A stretch of DNA of 64,000 nucleotides, taken from Mesorhizobium sp. M7A.F.Ca.US.008.03.1.1. Lineage in GTDB: Bacteria; Pseudomonadota; Alphaproteobacteria; Rhizobiales; Rhizobiaceae. The notes beneath the pieces are model-generated. The model saw only the letters and a list, made by a program, of their open reading frames with translations, searched no databases and was not told where the DNA came from. The position numbers were made by a program, and so were the translations under genes. Within the stretch, counting starts at the first letter, position 1. Every line of letters begins with the position of its first letter. Below are positions 8,980-17,890 of the stretch, in pieces. The stretch spans positions 1 through 64,000 of the forward strand of contig NZ_RZRU01000017.1 of NCBI RefSeq assembly GCF_003997495.1, in the 5' to 3' direction.

Positions 8980-9094
8980 GGCTAAATCTATCGCACAAGC
9001 AAGGGAGCAGCCATAGGCGTTTTCGGCGCGCACGGCCTTTGCTGTGCAAAAGGCGGATCCATGCCAACGAGAGCAATCCGCTTGGCACAGCCCC

Positions 9095-9265
9095 GCTTAC
9101 AGCCTGCCTCTTGAAGTCCCCCCTCATGACGTGGAAGATTGTCGCAGGGATTCACTGGGAAGTGCTGAAGCTCCGGTTAAGGGGCACGCGCTTTCGTTCG
9201 ACCCGCCCGCCGCCGAACCGGGCAGCTACCGGATCAAGGCAACGGCGTTCGGACCTGGCGAATGA
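9095..9265 (+). pseudogene. Frameshifted C-terminal remnant of a DUF1365 family gene
   Basis: The frame through 9104-9195 reads LLKSPLMTWKIVAGIHWEVL followed by KLRLRGTRF. This resembles the C-terminal signature of DUF1365 proteins as I recall it (hPLMTLKVIAAIHWEALxLWLKG), proteins usually encoded just before CFA synthases. A second frame (SFDPPAAEPGSYRIKATAFG) ends in a TGA at 9263-9265 that overlaps the CFA start codon as ATGA. A frameshift near 9190 therefore separates the signature from its original stop. No N-terminal part of the gene is visible. The gene is inferred to be dead. Confidence 0.6.
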
Positions 9266-10581
9266 TCCAAGAGAACCGCGGGTCGGCAATTTGCGCCGGC
9301 ATCGCGGAAATCCAGGGGCGCGAGATGGCACAAAAGGAACATTTTGGCGTAGTGTTGAGCGATGCGATCCGGCTCGATGAATTCAATTTCGCCGAGATCG
9401 TCAGGGGCCTGCCGGCCAAGGCCCGCATGGTGCTGTCGGCGGCGATGAACCTGCCGCGCGGGTCGCTCAAGGTCAGGATGCCGGATGGCCGCGCCGTCCT
9501 CGTCGGCGGCAAAGGACCTGGCCCGGACGCCGAACTGGTGCTCAAGAACTGGCGCTTGCCCGGCCGCGCCTTTTCCGGCGGCACGATCGGCGTTGCCGAG
9601 TCCTATATGGACGGCGATTGGGAAAGCCCCGATGTGACCAGCTTCCTGGAGCTGTTCGTGGTCAATTCGGTCGTCGGCGAGCGTATCGCGGGCGGCACCA
9701 GCTGGCTGATCAACACCGTCCAGCGCATTCGCCACTGGTTCAACCAGAACACGCGCACCGGCTCGAAGCGCAACATCTCGGCGCATTACGACCTCGGCAA
9801 CGCCTTCTACAAGGAATGGCTCGATCCGAGCATGACCTATTCCTCGGCGCTCTACGCGACCGGCGCCAACGACCTGGAAAGTGCCCAGGCCGCCAAATAT
9901 CGCGCCTTGGCCAAGGATATAGGAATCGGCCCGAAGGACCACGTGCTGGAAATCGGCTGCGGCTGGGGCGGCTTCGCCGAATTCGCGGCGCGCGAGATCG
10001 GCTGCCGCGTCACCGGACTGACGATCAGCCGCGAGCAGCACGACTTCGCCACGGCGCGCATCGCCAAGGCCGGGCTTGCCGACAAGGTCGACATCAAGCT
10101 GCAGGACTATCGCGACGAAACCGGCACCTATGACCGCATTGCCTCGATCGAGATGTTCGAAGCGGTCGGCGAGAAATACTGGCCGGTGTTTTTCGGCAAG
10201 ATGAAGGCATGCCTGAGGCCCGGCGGCACCGCCGGCCTGCAGATCATCACCATCAACGAAGCTTCTTACGACACGTATCGCGCAAGGCCGGATTTCATCC
10301 AGCGCTACGTGTTCCCCGGTGGCATGCTGCCGACGCCGTCGATCCTGAAGGCACTGGGCAAGGATCACGGCCTCGCCCATCTGCGAGAGCGCGTGTTTCC
10401 GGACGACTACGCGCGCACACTCGCCGAATGGCGCCTCCGGTTCTGGGCGTCATGGGAGAAGATCGTCCCGCTGGGCTTCGACGACCGCTTCAAGAAGCTG
10501 TGGGAATTCTACCTGCATTATTGCGAGGCCGGATTCCGCGCCAGCTACATCGACGTGCGCCAGGTGATCTACAAGGCGTAA
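9262..10581 (+). CDS. cfa: Cyclopropane-fatty-acyl-phospholipid synthase family methyltransferase
   Basis: SAM-dependent enzyme acting on unsaturated acyl chains of membrane phospholipids; 439 residues. The core is typical: YDLGNAFYKEWLDPSMTYSSA, the SAM-binding loop VLEIGCGWGGFAEFAA, GLTISREQ, IEMFEAVGEKYW and a C-terminal VFPGGMLPT segment. The start at 9262 overlaps the stop of the DUF1365 remnant (ATGA), suggesting former translational coupling; 9325 is an alternative start. Without its DUF1365 partner it may act alone. Some paralogues make other acyl modifications. Confidence 0.93.
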   Translation: MIQENRGSAICAGIAEIQGREMAQKEHFGVVLSDAIRLDEFNFAEIVRGLPAKARMVLSAAMNLPRGSLKVRMPDGRAVLVGGKGPGPDAELVLKNWRLPGRAFSGGTIGVAESYMDGDWESPDVTSFLELFVVNSVVGERIAGGTSWLINTVQRIRHWFNQNTRTGSKRNISAHYDLGNAFYKEWLDPSMTYSSALYATGANDLESAQAAKYRALAKDIGIGPKDHVLEIGCGWGGFAEFAAREIGCRVTGLTISREQHDFATARIAKAGLADKVDIKLQDYRDETGTYDRIASIEMFEAVGEKYWPVFFGKMKACLRPGGTAGLQIITINEASYDTYRARPDFIQRYVFPGGMLPTPSILKALGKDHGLAHLRERVFPDDYARTLAEWRLRFWASWEKIVPLGFDDRFKKLWEFYLHYCEAGFRASYIDVRQVIYKA

Positions 10582-10605
10582 GCCGACACGCTCTTGACCA
10601 GGCTA

Positions 10606-10625
10606 TGTCGAGCATGATCTCGACA
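10606..10625. repeat. Short perfect hairpin after the CFA synthase gene
   Basis: TGTCGAG/CTCGACA arms around CATGAT, 24 bases beyond the stop codon. There is no T-tract. It may be a degenerate palindromic repeat or an mRNA 3-prime stabiliser. Confidence 0.4.
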
Positions 10626-10702
10626 TCGCCGCGCCGTCGCCGTCAAAAAGTCCGATCGTGAAGCAGGATGCCGCGCGGGACCGACGAATCGGAAATCACC
10701 TG

Positions 10703-11704
10703 ATGCGCAAACGGACGATCTTCTTCGGTGTCATTGTTGTCGCTGCGGTGGGAATCTGGCTCAACAACACCTCCCTGTTGTCAAGCCGCCCCGCCGGCAG
10801 TCCGGAGATGCTTGCCCATCGCGGCCTTGCCCAGGACTATTTGCGCGCAGGCATGACAGGGCAGACTTGCACGGCCAGTCGCATGTTGCCGCCGCGCCAT
10901 GGCTACCTCGAAAACACAATTCCCTCGATGGAGGCCGCCTTCGCGCTGGGCGCTGACGCGCTCGAACTGGATGTTCACCCGACGACGGATGGCAAGTTCG
11001 CCGTCCTCCATGACTGGACGCTGGATTGCCGCACGGAAGGCAAGGGAGAAACGCGCAGCCATTCCATGGCCGAGTTGAAGACCCTCGATGTCGGCTATGG
11101 CTACACCGCGGATGGCGGCAAGACCTTTCCATTCCGCGGCAAGGGTATCGGCATGATGCCATCCTTGGATGAGGTTCTGGCGCACTTCCCGGCCCGCCGC
11201 TTCAACATCAACGTCAAGAGCAACGATCCGGGCGAAGGCGAAAAGCTGGCCGCATGGCTTGCCACGCTGGCACCAGCCGAGCGCGGTTATCTCTCGGTCT
11301 ATGGCGGCGACAAGCCGATTGCCGCGGTCAAGGCTGCGCTGCCGGACATGCATACGCTAAGCCGCGCATCGCTGACGCAATGCATCCTGCGCTATACCGC
11401 GATTGGTTGGACCGGCTATGTACCGGATGCTTGCCGCAAAGGCACTCTGCTCATCCCCGTCAACATCGCGAAATGGATGTGGGGTTGGCCGAACCGGTTT
11501 CTCGATCGCATGCAAGGCGTCGACAGCCGCGTCTATCTGCTCGGCCCTTACACCGGCGGTGACTTTTCGCAAGGGCTCGATGATCCCGAACTAATCGAGC
11601 AACTGCCGGACGGCTATTCCGGCGGCATTTCCACGGATGCACTGGATCTTGTCATGCCAGTGATCAAGGAACGTTTCTCATCGCCGGCTCAATCCACGCC
11701 ATAG
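10703..11704 (+). CDS. Glycerophosphodiester phosphodiesterase family protein
   Basis: Predicted exported or membrane-anchored GDPD, 333 residues from the ATG at 10703 (an ATG at 10658 would add 15 polar residues). An N-terminal hydrophobic segment (TIFFGVIVVAAVGIWL) is followed by the catalytic pattern LAHRGLA ... ENTIPSMEAAF ... ALELDVHPTTDGKFAVLHDW. About 25 extra residues separate HRG from ENT, where most members have about ten. It would hydrolyse glycerophosphodiesters to glycerol-3-phosphate and an alcohol, salvaging phospholipid headgroups. Confidence 0.88.
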   Translation: MRKRTIFFGVIVVAAVGIWLNNTSLLSSRPAGSPEMLAHRGLAQDYLRAGMTGQTCTASRMLPPRHGYLENTIPSMEAAFALGADALELDVHPTTDGKFAVLHDWTLDCRTEGKGETRSHSMAELKTLDVGYGYTADGGKTFPFRGKGIGMMPSLDEVLAHFPARRFNINVKSNDPGEGEKLAAWLATLAPAERGYLSVYGGDKPIAAVKAALPDMHTLSRASLTQCILRYTAIGWTGYVPDACRKGTLLIPVNIAKWMWGWPNRFLDRMQGVDSRVYLLGPYTGGDFSQGLDDPELIEQLPDGYSGGISTDALDLVMPVIKERFSSPAQSTP

Positions 11705-11737
11705 AGGTTTGGATCGAGCCGACCCACAAACCACCCT

Positions 11738-13717
11738 TCAAAGCAGGATGCGGTATTTCGCGAAGCCTGCCTCGCCCTCGCCCGCCGGTTCGATCTTCAG
11801 CGATTTCACCTGCGCAATGAAATCCTTCGCCCTGGCGCCGGTTTCGAACACGGCGCTGGTTCCAGGCAGCGGCGCGAACGACCAGTTGCCGTCCGCCGAC
11901 GGGTTGATCGTGCCCTCGCTGACGATATAGCGGACGATGACGTCGCGATTGGTGTCCGGTGCTTCGTAGATGATCTTCGAAGCATTGATATCGGGGAAAT
12001 TGCCGCCGCCACCGGCCCGGTAGTTGTTGGTCGCGACGACGAATTTCTGTTTGGGATCAATCGCTTTTCCATCGAAACTCAGGTCGACAATGCGATTGGC
12101 GCCAGCGTTAGCCGGCCCGCCCTTGGCATCGTATTTCGACGGCTGCGACAGGTCTATTTTATAGGTCACACCGTCGATGACGTCGAAATTGTAGGATGGG
12201 AAGTCGGTGTTGATAAGGGCCTGATCGGCCTTCCCTGGCTCGATCCGGTTGAAGATGCCGGCCGACATTTCCAGCCATTCCTTGACCTGCGCCCCGGTGA
12301 TTTCGACCGCACGCACGGTGTTGGGATAGAGGTAGAGGTCGGCAACGTTCTTGATGGCGATGTCGCCGGCCGGCACGTCGGTGTAGTAGTCGGCGCCGTT
12401 GCGCCCACCGGCCTTGAACGGAGCGGCGGCCGACAGCAGCGGCACATCCTTCCATTGCGTGTTCTTGAGAATGTCTTTGAGGTACCAGGTCTGCGCCTGG
12501 CTGACGACCTGCACCGACGGGTCGTCGGCGACCAGCGCGAAATAGGAATAGAGCGGCGCGGAGGTCTTGCCGACAGGACGCCGCACATAGGCCAGCGTCG
12601 CCTGGTGGTCCTGCTCGAGCGCCGCGATGATGCGCTTGTCGTCCTGGACAGTCGGCTTGTTCTTGTTGTCGACGCGCTCGAAGATCGGCCGCGCCTCGGA
12701 AGTGGCTGAAACGACCTGCCATTTCGACCCGTCGCGTTCCAGCATCAGGTCGATCAGCCCCATATGCGAGCCCCAGAAGCCGCCCATGACGGCGGGTTTG
12801 CCCTGCAGGGTGCCTTTTTGCGTGTCGACACCATCGAGCGACTGGAAATCCTTCTTGCCGGGAAACACCAGATGCTGGTGACCGGTGAACACCGCATCGA
12901 TGCCGTCGACACCGGCGACGAAGAACGAGGCGTTCTCCATCGTGTCGCCCTGCTTCACGTCGATGCCGGAATGCGACAGCGCAATGACGATGTCGGCGCC
13001 CTCCTCCTTCATCTGCGGCACCCAGGCCTTGGCCGCCTCGACGATGTCGCGTGTCTTGACGTTGCCCTCCAGATTCTTGAGATCCCAGACCATGATCTGC
13101 GGCGGCACAAAGCCGATGATGCCGATCCTGATCGGCTGCTCGGCGCCCGAGCCGTCCTTGATCTTCTTGTCGAGGATGACGTAGGGCTTCAGATAGAGCT
13201 TGTCGTCGCGCGGGTTCGCGGCAAGCTCGGTGCCTCGGATCAGATTGGCGCAGACGAAGGGAAAATTGGCGCCGGCCAGTACCTTGTCCAGGAACGACAG
13301 GCCGTAGTTGAACTCGTGATTGCCCAGCGTCGAGCACTCGTAGCCGAGCAGGTTCATGCCTTTCATGATCGGATGCAGGTCGCCGTCCTTCAGCCCCCTC
13401 TCATAGGCGATGTAGTCACCCATCGGATTGCCTTGCAGCAGGTCGCCATTGTCGATCAGCATCGAATTGATGGCTTCCTTGCGCACTGCGTCGATCAGGG
13501 AAGCCGTGCGCGACAGGCCCATCGTGTCGTTCGCTTTGTCGGCGTAGTAGTCGTAAGGCAGCACGTTCACATGGATGTCGGTGGTCTCCATGATCCGCAG
13601 ATGCGCCTGGTTACCTTGAGCCCTGGCTGAGAACGGATGCAGCATGATCAGTGCCCCTGTGGCGGCGGCGCCCGCAAGGAGATCACGACGGGAAACGGGA
13701 CGGAGCAGTTGCGACAT
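11738..13717 (-). CDS. cpdB: Bifunctional 2',3'-cyclic-nucleotide 2'-phosphodiesterase / 3'-nucleotidase
   Basis: Periplasmic metallophosphoesterase of the UshA/CpdB family, 659 residues. The N-terminus has a twin-arginine-type signal (SRRDLLAGAAATGAL ... ARAQG). Metal-binding motifs are ETTDIHVNV, NGDLLQGNPMGDY, TLGNHEFNYG, LSHSGID and GHQHLVFPG. The C-terminal nucleotidase domain holds the nucleotide-binding YRAGGGGNFP. The start at 13717 has GAAGGAG upstream; the longer frame is rejected because it would bury the signal peptide. It would release nucleosides and phosphate from external nucleotides. Confidence 0.95.
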   Translation of the reverse strand: MSQLLRPVSRRDLLAGAAATGALIMLHPFSARAQGNQAHLRIMETTDIHVNVLPYDYYADKANDTMGLSRTASLIDAVRKEAINSMLIDNGDLLQGNPMGDYIAYERGLKDGDLHPIMKGMNLLGYECSTLGNHEFNYGLSFLDKVLAGANFPFVCANLIRGTELAANPRDDKLYLKPYVILDKKIKDGSGAEQPIRIGIIGFVPPQIMVWDLKNLEGNVKTRDIVEAAKAWVPQMKEEGADIVIALSHSGIDVKQGDTMENASFFVAGVDGIDAVFTGHQHLVFPGKKDFQSLDGVDTQKGTLQGKPAVMGGFWGSHMGLIDLMLERDGSKWQVVSATSEARPIFERVDNKNKPTVQDDKRIIAALEQDHQATLAYVRRPVGKTSAPLYSYFALVADDPSVQVVSQAQTWYLKDILKNTQWKDVPLLSAAAPFKAGGRNGADYYTDVPAGDIAIKNVADLYLYPNTVRAVEITGAQVKEWLEMSAGIFNRIEPGKADQALINTDFPSYNFDVIDGVTYKIDLSQPSKYDAKGGPANAGANRIVDLSFDGKAIDPKQKFVVATNNYRAGGGGNFPDINASKIIYEAPDTNRDVIVRYIVSEGTINPSADGNWSFAPLPGTSAVFETGARAKDFIAQVKSLKIEPAGEGEAGFAKYRILL

Positions 13718-13864
13718 GTTTTCTCCTTCGACAACCTGACAAGCCCTGCCCCGAAAGCGAATTTCGCTCTGAAACCCGCTCAAGTCCACTCAACAAGTCG
13801 CGCGCATGAAGCCGCCACTCGATCAGCAACAGATGACGTGCGGATGAACGATCCCGGTGAAAAA

Positions 13865-15130
13865 TCAGCCCTTGTCGTCGTCGCCTTGGGTGATCAGCCG
13901 CGCGCTGCGTTGCCCCGTCGCGTAGATCCATAGCCAGCTCAGCGAAACGGCAAGCCGGTTGCGAAAGCCGATCAGGAAATAGATGTGGGCCACGCCCCAT
14001 AGCCACCAGGCGAGCCAGCCGGTGAGCTTGATCCAGCCGAAATCGATGGCGGCGGCGCGTTTGCCGATCGTCGCAAGATCACCGGCATGCCTGTAGTGGA
14101 AAGGACGCTCGGTCGTGTCACCGCCGAGCCTGGCCTTGATGGTAGCCGCAACATGTCGGCCCTCCTGCTTGGCGGAAGGCGCCACGCCGGGAACCGGCCG
14201 CCCGTCCGGCCGCAGCACATAAGCGGCGTCGCCGATGACGAAGATCTCCGGGCTGCCGGGCACGCTGAGGTCAGGCTCGACCAGCACCCTGCCCGCGCGG
14301 TCCGCCTTCGCTCCCAGCCATTCGGCGGCTGGCGAAGCGGCAACGCCGGCTGCCCACAGGATCGTTCGGGCTGCCAGTTGCTTATCGCCAAACACAACAC
14401 CTTCGGCGTCGCAGCGCGTGACGGCCCGGCCGAGCTCCACCTTCACGCCGAGCCGCTCGAGCGCCTTCGATGCATAGTCGGAAAGCTTCGGTGCGAAATT
14501 GGCCAGGATGCGGTCACCGGCCTCGATCAGCACCACGCGCGTCTGCCGCGTGTCGATGTTGCGGAATTCGCCGCGCAGCGTGTCATGCGCCAGCTCGACG
14601 ATGGTGCCGGCAAGCTCGACGCCGGTCGGCCCGCCACCGACGATCGCAATGGTCAGCAACGCCTGGCGTTTGGCGGGATCGGTCTCCCGCTCGGCCTGCT
14701 CGAATGCCAGAAGAATGCGGCGCCGAATGGTGGTGGCGTCCTCCAGCGTCTTCAGGCCAGGTGCGAAAGGTTCCCATTCGTCATGGCCGAAATAGGCATG
14801 GCGGGCACCGGTGGCGAGCAGCAGCGTGTTGTAGGCGACGGCGCTGCCGTCATCGAGCAGCACGCGCTTGCCGGCGCGGTCGACACCGGTGACATTGGCG
14901 AGCAGCGTTGTCACGTCCTTGCGCTTGCGCAGGAGGTGGCGGACCGGCCAGGCAATTTCGGAGGTCGCCAGCGCCGTGGTCGCCACCTGGTAGAGCAGTG
15001 GCTGGAAGAGGTGATGGTTGCGCTTGTCGATCATGGTGATGCGCACCGGCGCGCCAGCAAGCGCGCGGGTGAATTCGAGACCGCCGAAACCCGCGCCGAC
15101 TACAACGACATGATGGCTGGCCTGGTTCAT
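13865..15130 (-). CDS. ndh: Type II NADH dehydrogenase (NDH-2)
   Basis: Non-proton-pumping NADH:quinone oxidoreductase, 421 residues. The FAD Rossmann motif VVVGAGFGGLEF lies at the N-terminus and the NADH motif IAIVGGGPTGVELAG near residue 160. FVIGDAA is the second FAD motif, and the C-terminal membrane-anchoring segment (LAWWLWGVAHIYFLIGFRNR) is typical. The ATG at 15130 is chosen because FAD-motif homology starts there; the upstream 58 codons look non-coding. Confidence 0.94.
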   Translation of the reverse strand: MNQASHHVVVVGAGFGGLEFTRALAGAPVRITMIDKRNHHLFQPLLYQVATTALATSEIAWPVRHLLRKRKDVTTLLANVTGVDRAGKRVLLDDGSAVAYNTLLLATGARHAYFGHDEWEPFAPGLKTLEDATTIRRRILLAFEQAERETDPAKRQALLTIAIVGGGPTGVELAGTIVELAHDTLRGEFRNIDTRQTRVVLIEAGDRILANFAPKLSDYASKALERLGVKVELGRAVTRCDAEGVVFGDKQLAARTILWAAGVAASPAAEWLGAKADRAGRVLVEPDLSVPGSPEIFVIGDAAYVLRPDGRPVPGVAPSAKQEGRHVAATIKARLGGDTTERPFHYRHAGDLATIGKRAAAIDFGWIKLTGWLAWWLWGVAHIYFLIGFRNRLAVSLSWLWIYATGQRSARLITQGDDDKG

Positions 15131-15296
15131 CTTATTCACCCCTGACGGGCAATATTGCCTGGCTGAAATGTAGGTGCTTTTGTGCAATGCAGCAACAGAC
15201 CGCCGGTGCCCGAGACTCGTCGTTGCATGTCGTGAATGCACGTGTTGTATCGTATCGCGAGGTATAGCGTCATCGAACACGCTTACGAGGTAACGC

Positions 15297-15947
15297 ATGG
15301 CCAACGATCATGACGACCCAAGTCCGGCGCAGTATTCGTCGCCGCCCTGCTTCATGCACGAGCTCGATCCGGAATTCCGTGCGCCGCTGTCCGACTGGAC
15401 CGATGTCAGGCGCTGGCGCAAGGCCGAGCGCGAACGGCTGATCGCCGCCCGGCTGGCGGTTTCGGCCGACGCGCGAACGGTGATGTCGCAACGCATCGCC
15501 GAAGGCCTCGACGCGATCATCGGCGAGATCGCCGGCCGCATGGTCAGTCTTTACTGGCCGTTTCGCGGCGAGCCGGATTTGCGGCCTTGGATGGCATCCA
15601 TAAACGAACGCGGCGGCCGCACCGCCCTGCCCATCGTCATCGAGAAGAGGCAGCCGCTGATCTTTCGCGCCTACAAAGCGGGCGACCGGCTGGAGAAAGG
15701 TGTCTGGAACATCCCGATCCCGGCCGAGGGCGATCCGGTGCTGCCGGATATCGTCATCTCGCCGATCGTCGGCATCGATCCCCAGAACTACCGCCTCGGT
15801 TATGGCGGCGGTTTCTTCGACCGCACGCTGGCAGCGATGCCGTTCAAGCCGCTGGTCATCGGCGTCGGCTACGAACTGCAGCGCATCGCGACGATCTACC
15901 CGCAGCCGCACGATATCCCGATGGATCGGGTGGTAACGGCGGTCTAA
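15297..15947 (+). CDS. 5-formyltetrahydrofolate cyclo-ligase family protein
   Basis: ATP-dependent conversion of 5-formyl-THF to 5,10-methenyl-THF in one-carbon metabolism; 216 residues. Family motifs are WRKAERERLIAARL, YWPFRGEPDLRPW and the phosphate-binding LGYGGGFFDRTLA. A 40-residue N-terminal extension (CFMHELDPEF) precedes the domain, as in other rhizobial members. It ends 4 bases into the convergent Lrp-type regulator gene. Confidence 0.92.
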   Translation: MANDHDDPSPAQYSSPPCFMHELDPEFRAPLSDWTDVRRWRKAERERLIAARLAVSADARTVMSQRIAEGLDAIIGEIAGRMVSLYWPFRGEPDLRPWMASINERGGRTALPIVIEKRQPLIFRAYKAGDRLEKGVWNIPIPAEGDPVLPDIVISPIVGIDPQNYRLGYGGGFFDRTLAAMPFKPLVIGVGYELQRIATIYPQPHDIPMDRVVTAV

Positions 15948-16417
15948 GCCATTTCCGGCTTCATCCCCATGGCGGTCCTATCGACGATTTCGCGTAGGGC
16001 AAAGGACGAATTGATCTTGGTCACGTGCGGCATCGCCGACAGCCACTCCTTGTGGATCCGCTCATAGTCGACGAGATCCTTCGCTGCGATCCGCAGGATG
16101 TAGTCGTATTCGCCCGACATCAGGTGACAGGACAGCACGTTCGGACAGCGCTTGATCGCCGCCTCGAAATCCGACAGCGTCTTCTCGAACTGTCCCGACA
16201 GCGATATGTGCACGATCGCCGTCATCTGATGGCCAAGTGCTGCATTGGAAAGCCGGGCATGGTAGCCACGAATGGTTCCGGATTTCTCCAGATTGTCGAG
16301 CCGGCGCGAACAGGCCGACTGCGACAGGCCGACCTTCTCGGCCAGCGCCGCATTGGGTATCCTGCCATCCTTCTGCAAAGCCTCGAGAATGGCGATATCA
16401 ATCCTGTCGAGCGGCAT
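15944..16417 (-). CDS. Lrp/AsnC family transcriptional regulator
   Basis: Protein of 157 residues with an N-terminal helix-turn-helix (LDRIDIAILEALQKDGRIPN ... GLSQSACSRRLDNLEKSG) and a C-terminal RAM/AsnC ligand-binding domain (MTAIVHISL ... GEYDYILRIAAKDLVDYERI). It is divergent from alanine dehydrogenase across 155 bases and is probably its alanine-responsive activator, as in the AldR/BkdR type. The start at 16417 (MPLDRIDI) gives the standard family N-terminus. Confidence 0.95.
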   Translation of the reverse strand: MPLDRIDIAILEALQKDGRIPNAALAEKVGLSQSACSRRLDNLEKSGTIRGYHARLSNAALGHQMTAIVHISLSGQFEKTLSDFEAAIKRCPNVLSCHLMSGEYDYILRIAAKDLVDYERIHKEWLSAMPHVTKINSSFALREIVDRTAMGMKPEMA

Positions 16418-16449
16418 TATTCGTGAATCCTGCGAATATCCTGTTGTTT

Positions 16450-16514
16450 TGCGCAACGATTATCGAAACCGGCCAGTTGACGCAAGCGCATTCGCAAACA
16501 CCTGCGCAACGATT
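16450..16514. promoter_or_regulatory. Direct-repeat operator candidate between lrp-type gene and ald
   Basis: The 12-mer TGCGCAACGATT occurs exactly at 16450-16461 and 16503-16514, 53 bases apart, which is about five helical turns. An additional CGCAAGCGCATTCGCAAA block lies between them. The position in the divergent intergenic region fits Lrp-type octamer binding. The assignment to the adjacent regulator is inferred. Confidence 0.55.
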
Positions 16515-16572
16515 CGTGGTTCACTCCATCCATACAGGGAACGAGCCCTAAGGGCCGGATCAGGAGAAGAAA

Positions 16573-17688
16573 ATGCGCGTCGGCTGCCCCAAGGAAATCA
16601 AGAACCACGAATACCGCGTCGGCCTCACCCCCGGCTCGGTCCGCGAATATGTCGCCCATGGCCACGAAGTGCTGGTTGAGACCGGCGCCGGGGCCGGCAT
16701 CGGCGCCGATGACAACGCCTATCGCGCCGCCGGCGCCACGATTGCCAAGACGGCCGCCGAGGTGTTCGCCAGGTCGGATATGATCGTCAAGGTCAAGGAG
16801 CCGCAGCCTAGCGAATGGGCGCAGCTTCGCGAAGGCCAGATCCTGTACACCTATCTTCATCTTGCCCCGGATCCGGAGCAGACCAAGGGCCTGCTTGCGT
16901 CCGGCGTGACCGCAATCGCCTACGAGACCGTGACCGACGACCGTGGCGGCCTGCCGCTGCTGGCGCCGATGTCGGAAGTTGCCGGACGCCTGTCGATCCA
17001 GGCCGGCGCCACGGCGCTGCAGAAGGCCAATGGCGGCCGCGGCGTGCTGCTCGGCGGCGTGCCCGGCGTGCTGCCCGGCAAGGTCACCGTGCTCGGTGGC
17101 GGCGTCGTCGGCCTGCACGCTGCCAGGATGGCGGCGGGACTTGGCGCCGACGTCACCATCATCGATCGCTCGATCCCGCGTCTGCGCCAGCTCGACGACC
17201 TCTTCGCCGGCCGCGTCCATACCCGTTACTCGACTGTCGAGGCGCTCGAAGAAGAGTGTTTTTCAGCCGACATCGTCGTCGGCGCGGTGCTGATCCCGGG
17301 CGCCGCGGCACCAAAACTGGTTTCGCGCGAAATGCTGTCGGGCATGAAGAAGGGCTCGGTTCTGGTCGACGTCGCCATAGACCAGGGCGGCTGCTTCGAG
17401 ACCTCGCACGCCACCACTCATGCCGAGCCGACCTATGAGGTCGATGGCGTCATCCACTACTGCGTTGCCAATATGCCCGGCGCCGTGCCGGTCACCTCGG
17501 CCCACGCGCTCAACAACGCGACGCTTCACTATGGCCTGCAGCTTGCCGACAAGGGCCTGAAGGCGCTGGTCGACGATCATCATCTGCGCAACGGCCTCAA
17601 CGTCCATAAAGGCAAGATCACCAACCGGGCGGTCGCCGAGGCGCTCGGCTACGAACTGGTGGAGCCGAAAGCCGTTCTCGCCGCCTGA
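16573..17688 (+). CDS. ald: Alanine dehydrogenase
   Basis: NAD-dependent enzyme interconverting alanine and pyruvate plus ammonia; 371 residues. The N-terminus MRVGCPKEIKNHEYRVGLTP, the lysine-containing VKVKEPQ segment, the catalytic-histidine TYLHLAP motif and the Rossmann segment VTVLGGGVVGLHAARMAAG all match the family. It is preceded by GGAGAAGAAA as a ribosome site. It is likely controlled by the divergent Lrp-type regulator. In rhizobia it helps alanine catabolism or ammonium export in nodules. Confidence 0.97.
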   Translation: MRVGCPKEIKNHEYRVGLTPGSVREYVAHGHEVLVETGAGAGIGADDNAYRAAGATIAKTAAEVFARSDMIVKVKEPQPSEWAQLREGQILYTYLHLAPDPEQTKGLLASGVTAIAYETVTDDRGGLPLLAPMSEVAGRLSIQAGATALQKANGGRGVLLGGVPGVLPGKVTVLGGGVVGLHAARMAAGLGADVTIIDRSIPRLRQLDDLFAGRVHTRYSTVEALEEECFSADIVVGAVLIPGAAAPKLVSREMLSGMKKGSVLVDVAIDQGGCFETSHATTHAEPTYEVDGVIHYCVANMPGAVPVTSAHALNNATLHYGLQLADKGLKALVDDHHLRNGLNVHKGKITNRAVAEALGYELVEPKAVLAA

Positions 17689-17713
17689 TTTTCACGAAAA
17701 CAGCTCCTTTCAG

Positions 17714-17745
17714 CCCGCCGGTTCCATGCCGGCGGGTTTTTTCTT
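17714..17745 (+). terminator. Intrinsic terminator of ald
   Basis: CCCGCCGG/CCGGCGGG stem around TTCCATG, followed by TTTTTTC, 25 bases after the ald stop. It resembles the terminator at 19223. Confidence 0.92.
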
Positions 17746-17890
17746 GCGAGCCTGTTTTTCAGGCAAAGCATGGCGTGGAAAAATGTGACGCAACGGCACT
17801 TTGCTCATCATTGTTGCATATTTGTCATTCCCGCACCGGCCGACTCCCTGCTAGAGACATTTCTGGGTTTACTCATTGGGGTACGGGCAT

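Noticed and set aside
9039..9380. 113-codon plus-strand frame as an intact gene
   Set aside because: Only its middle part resembles a family (DUF1365 C-terminus); it has no good start signal, and runs out of frame into the CFA synthase gene. It is better read as a frameshifted remnant.
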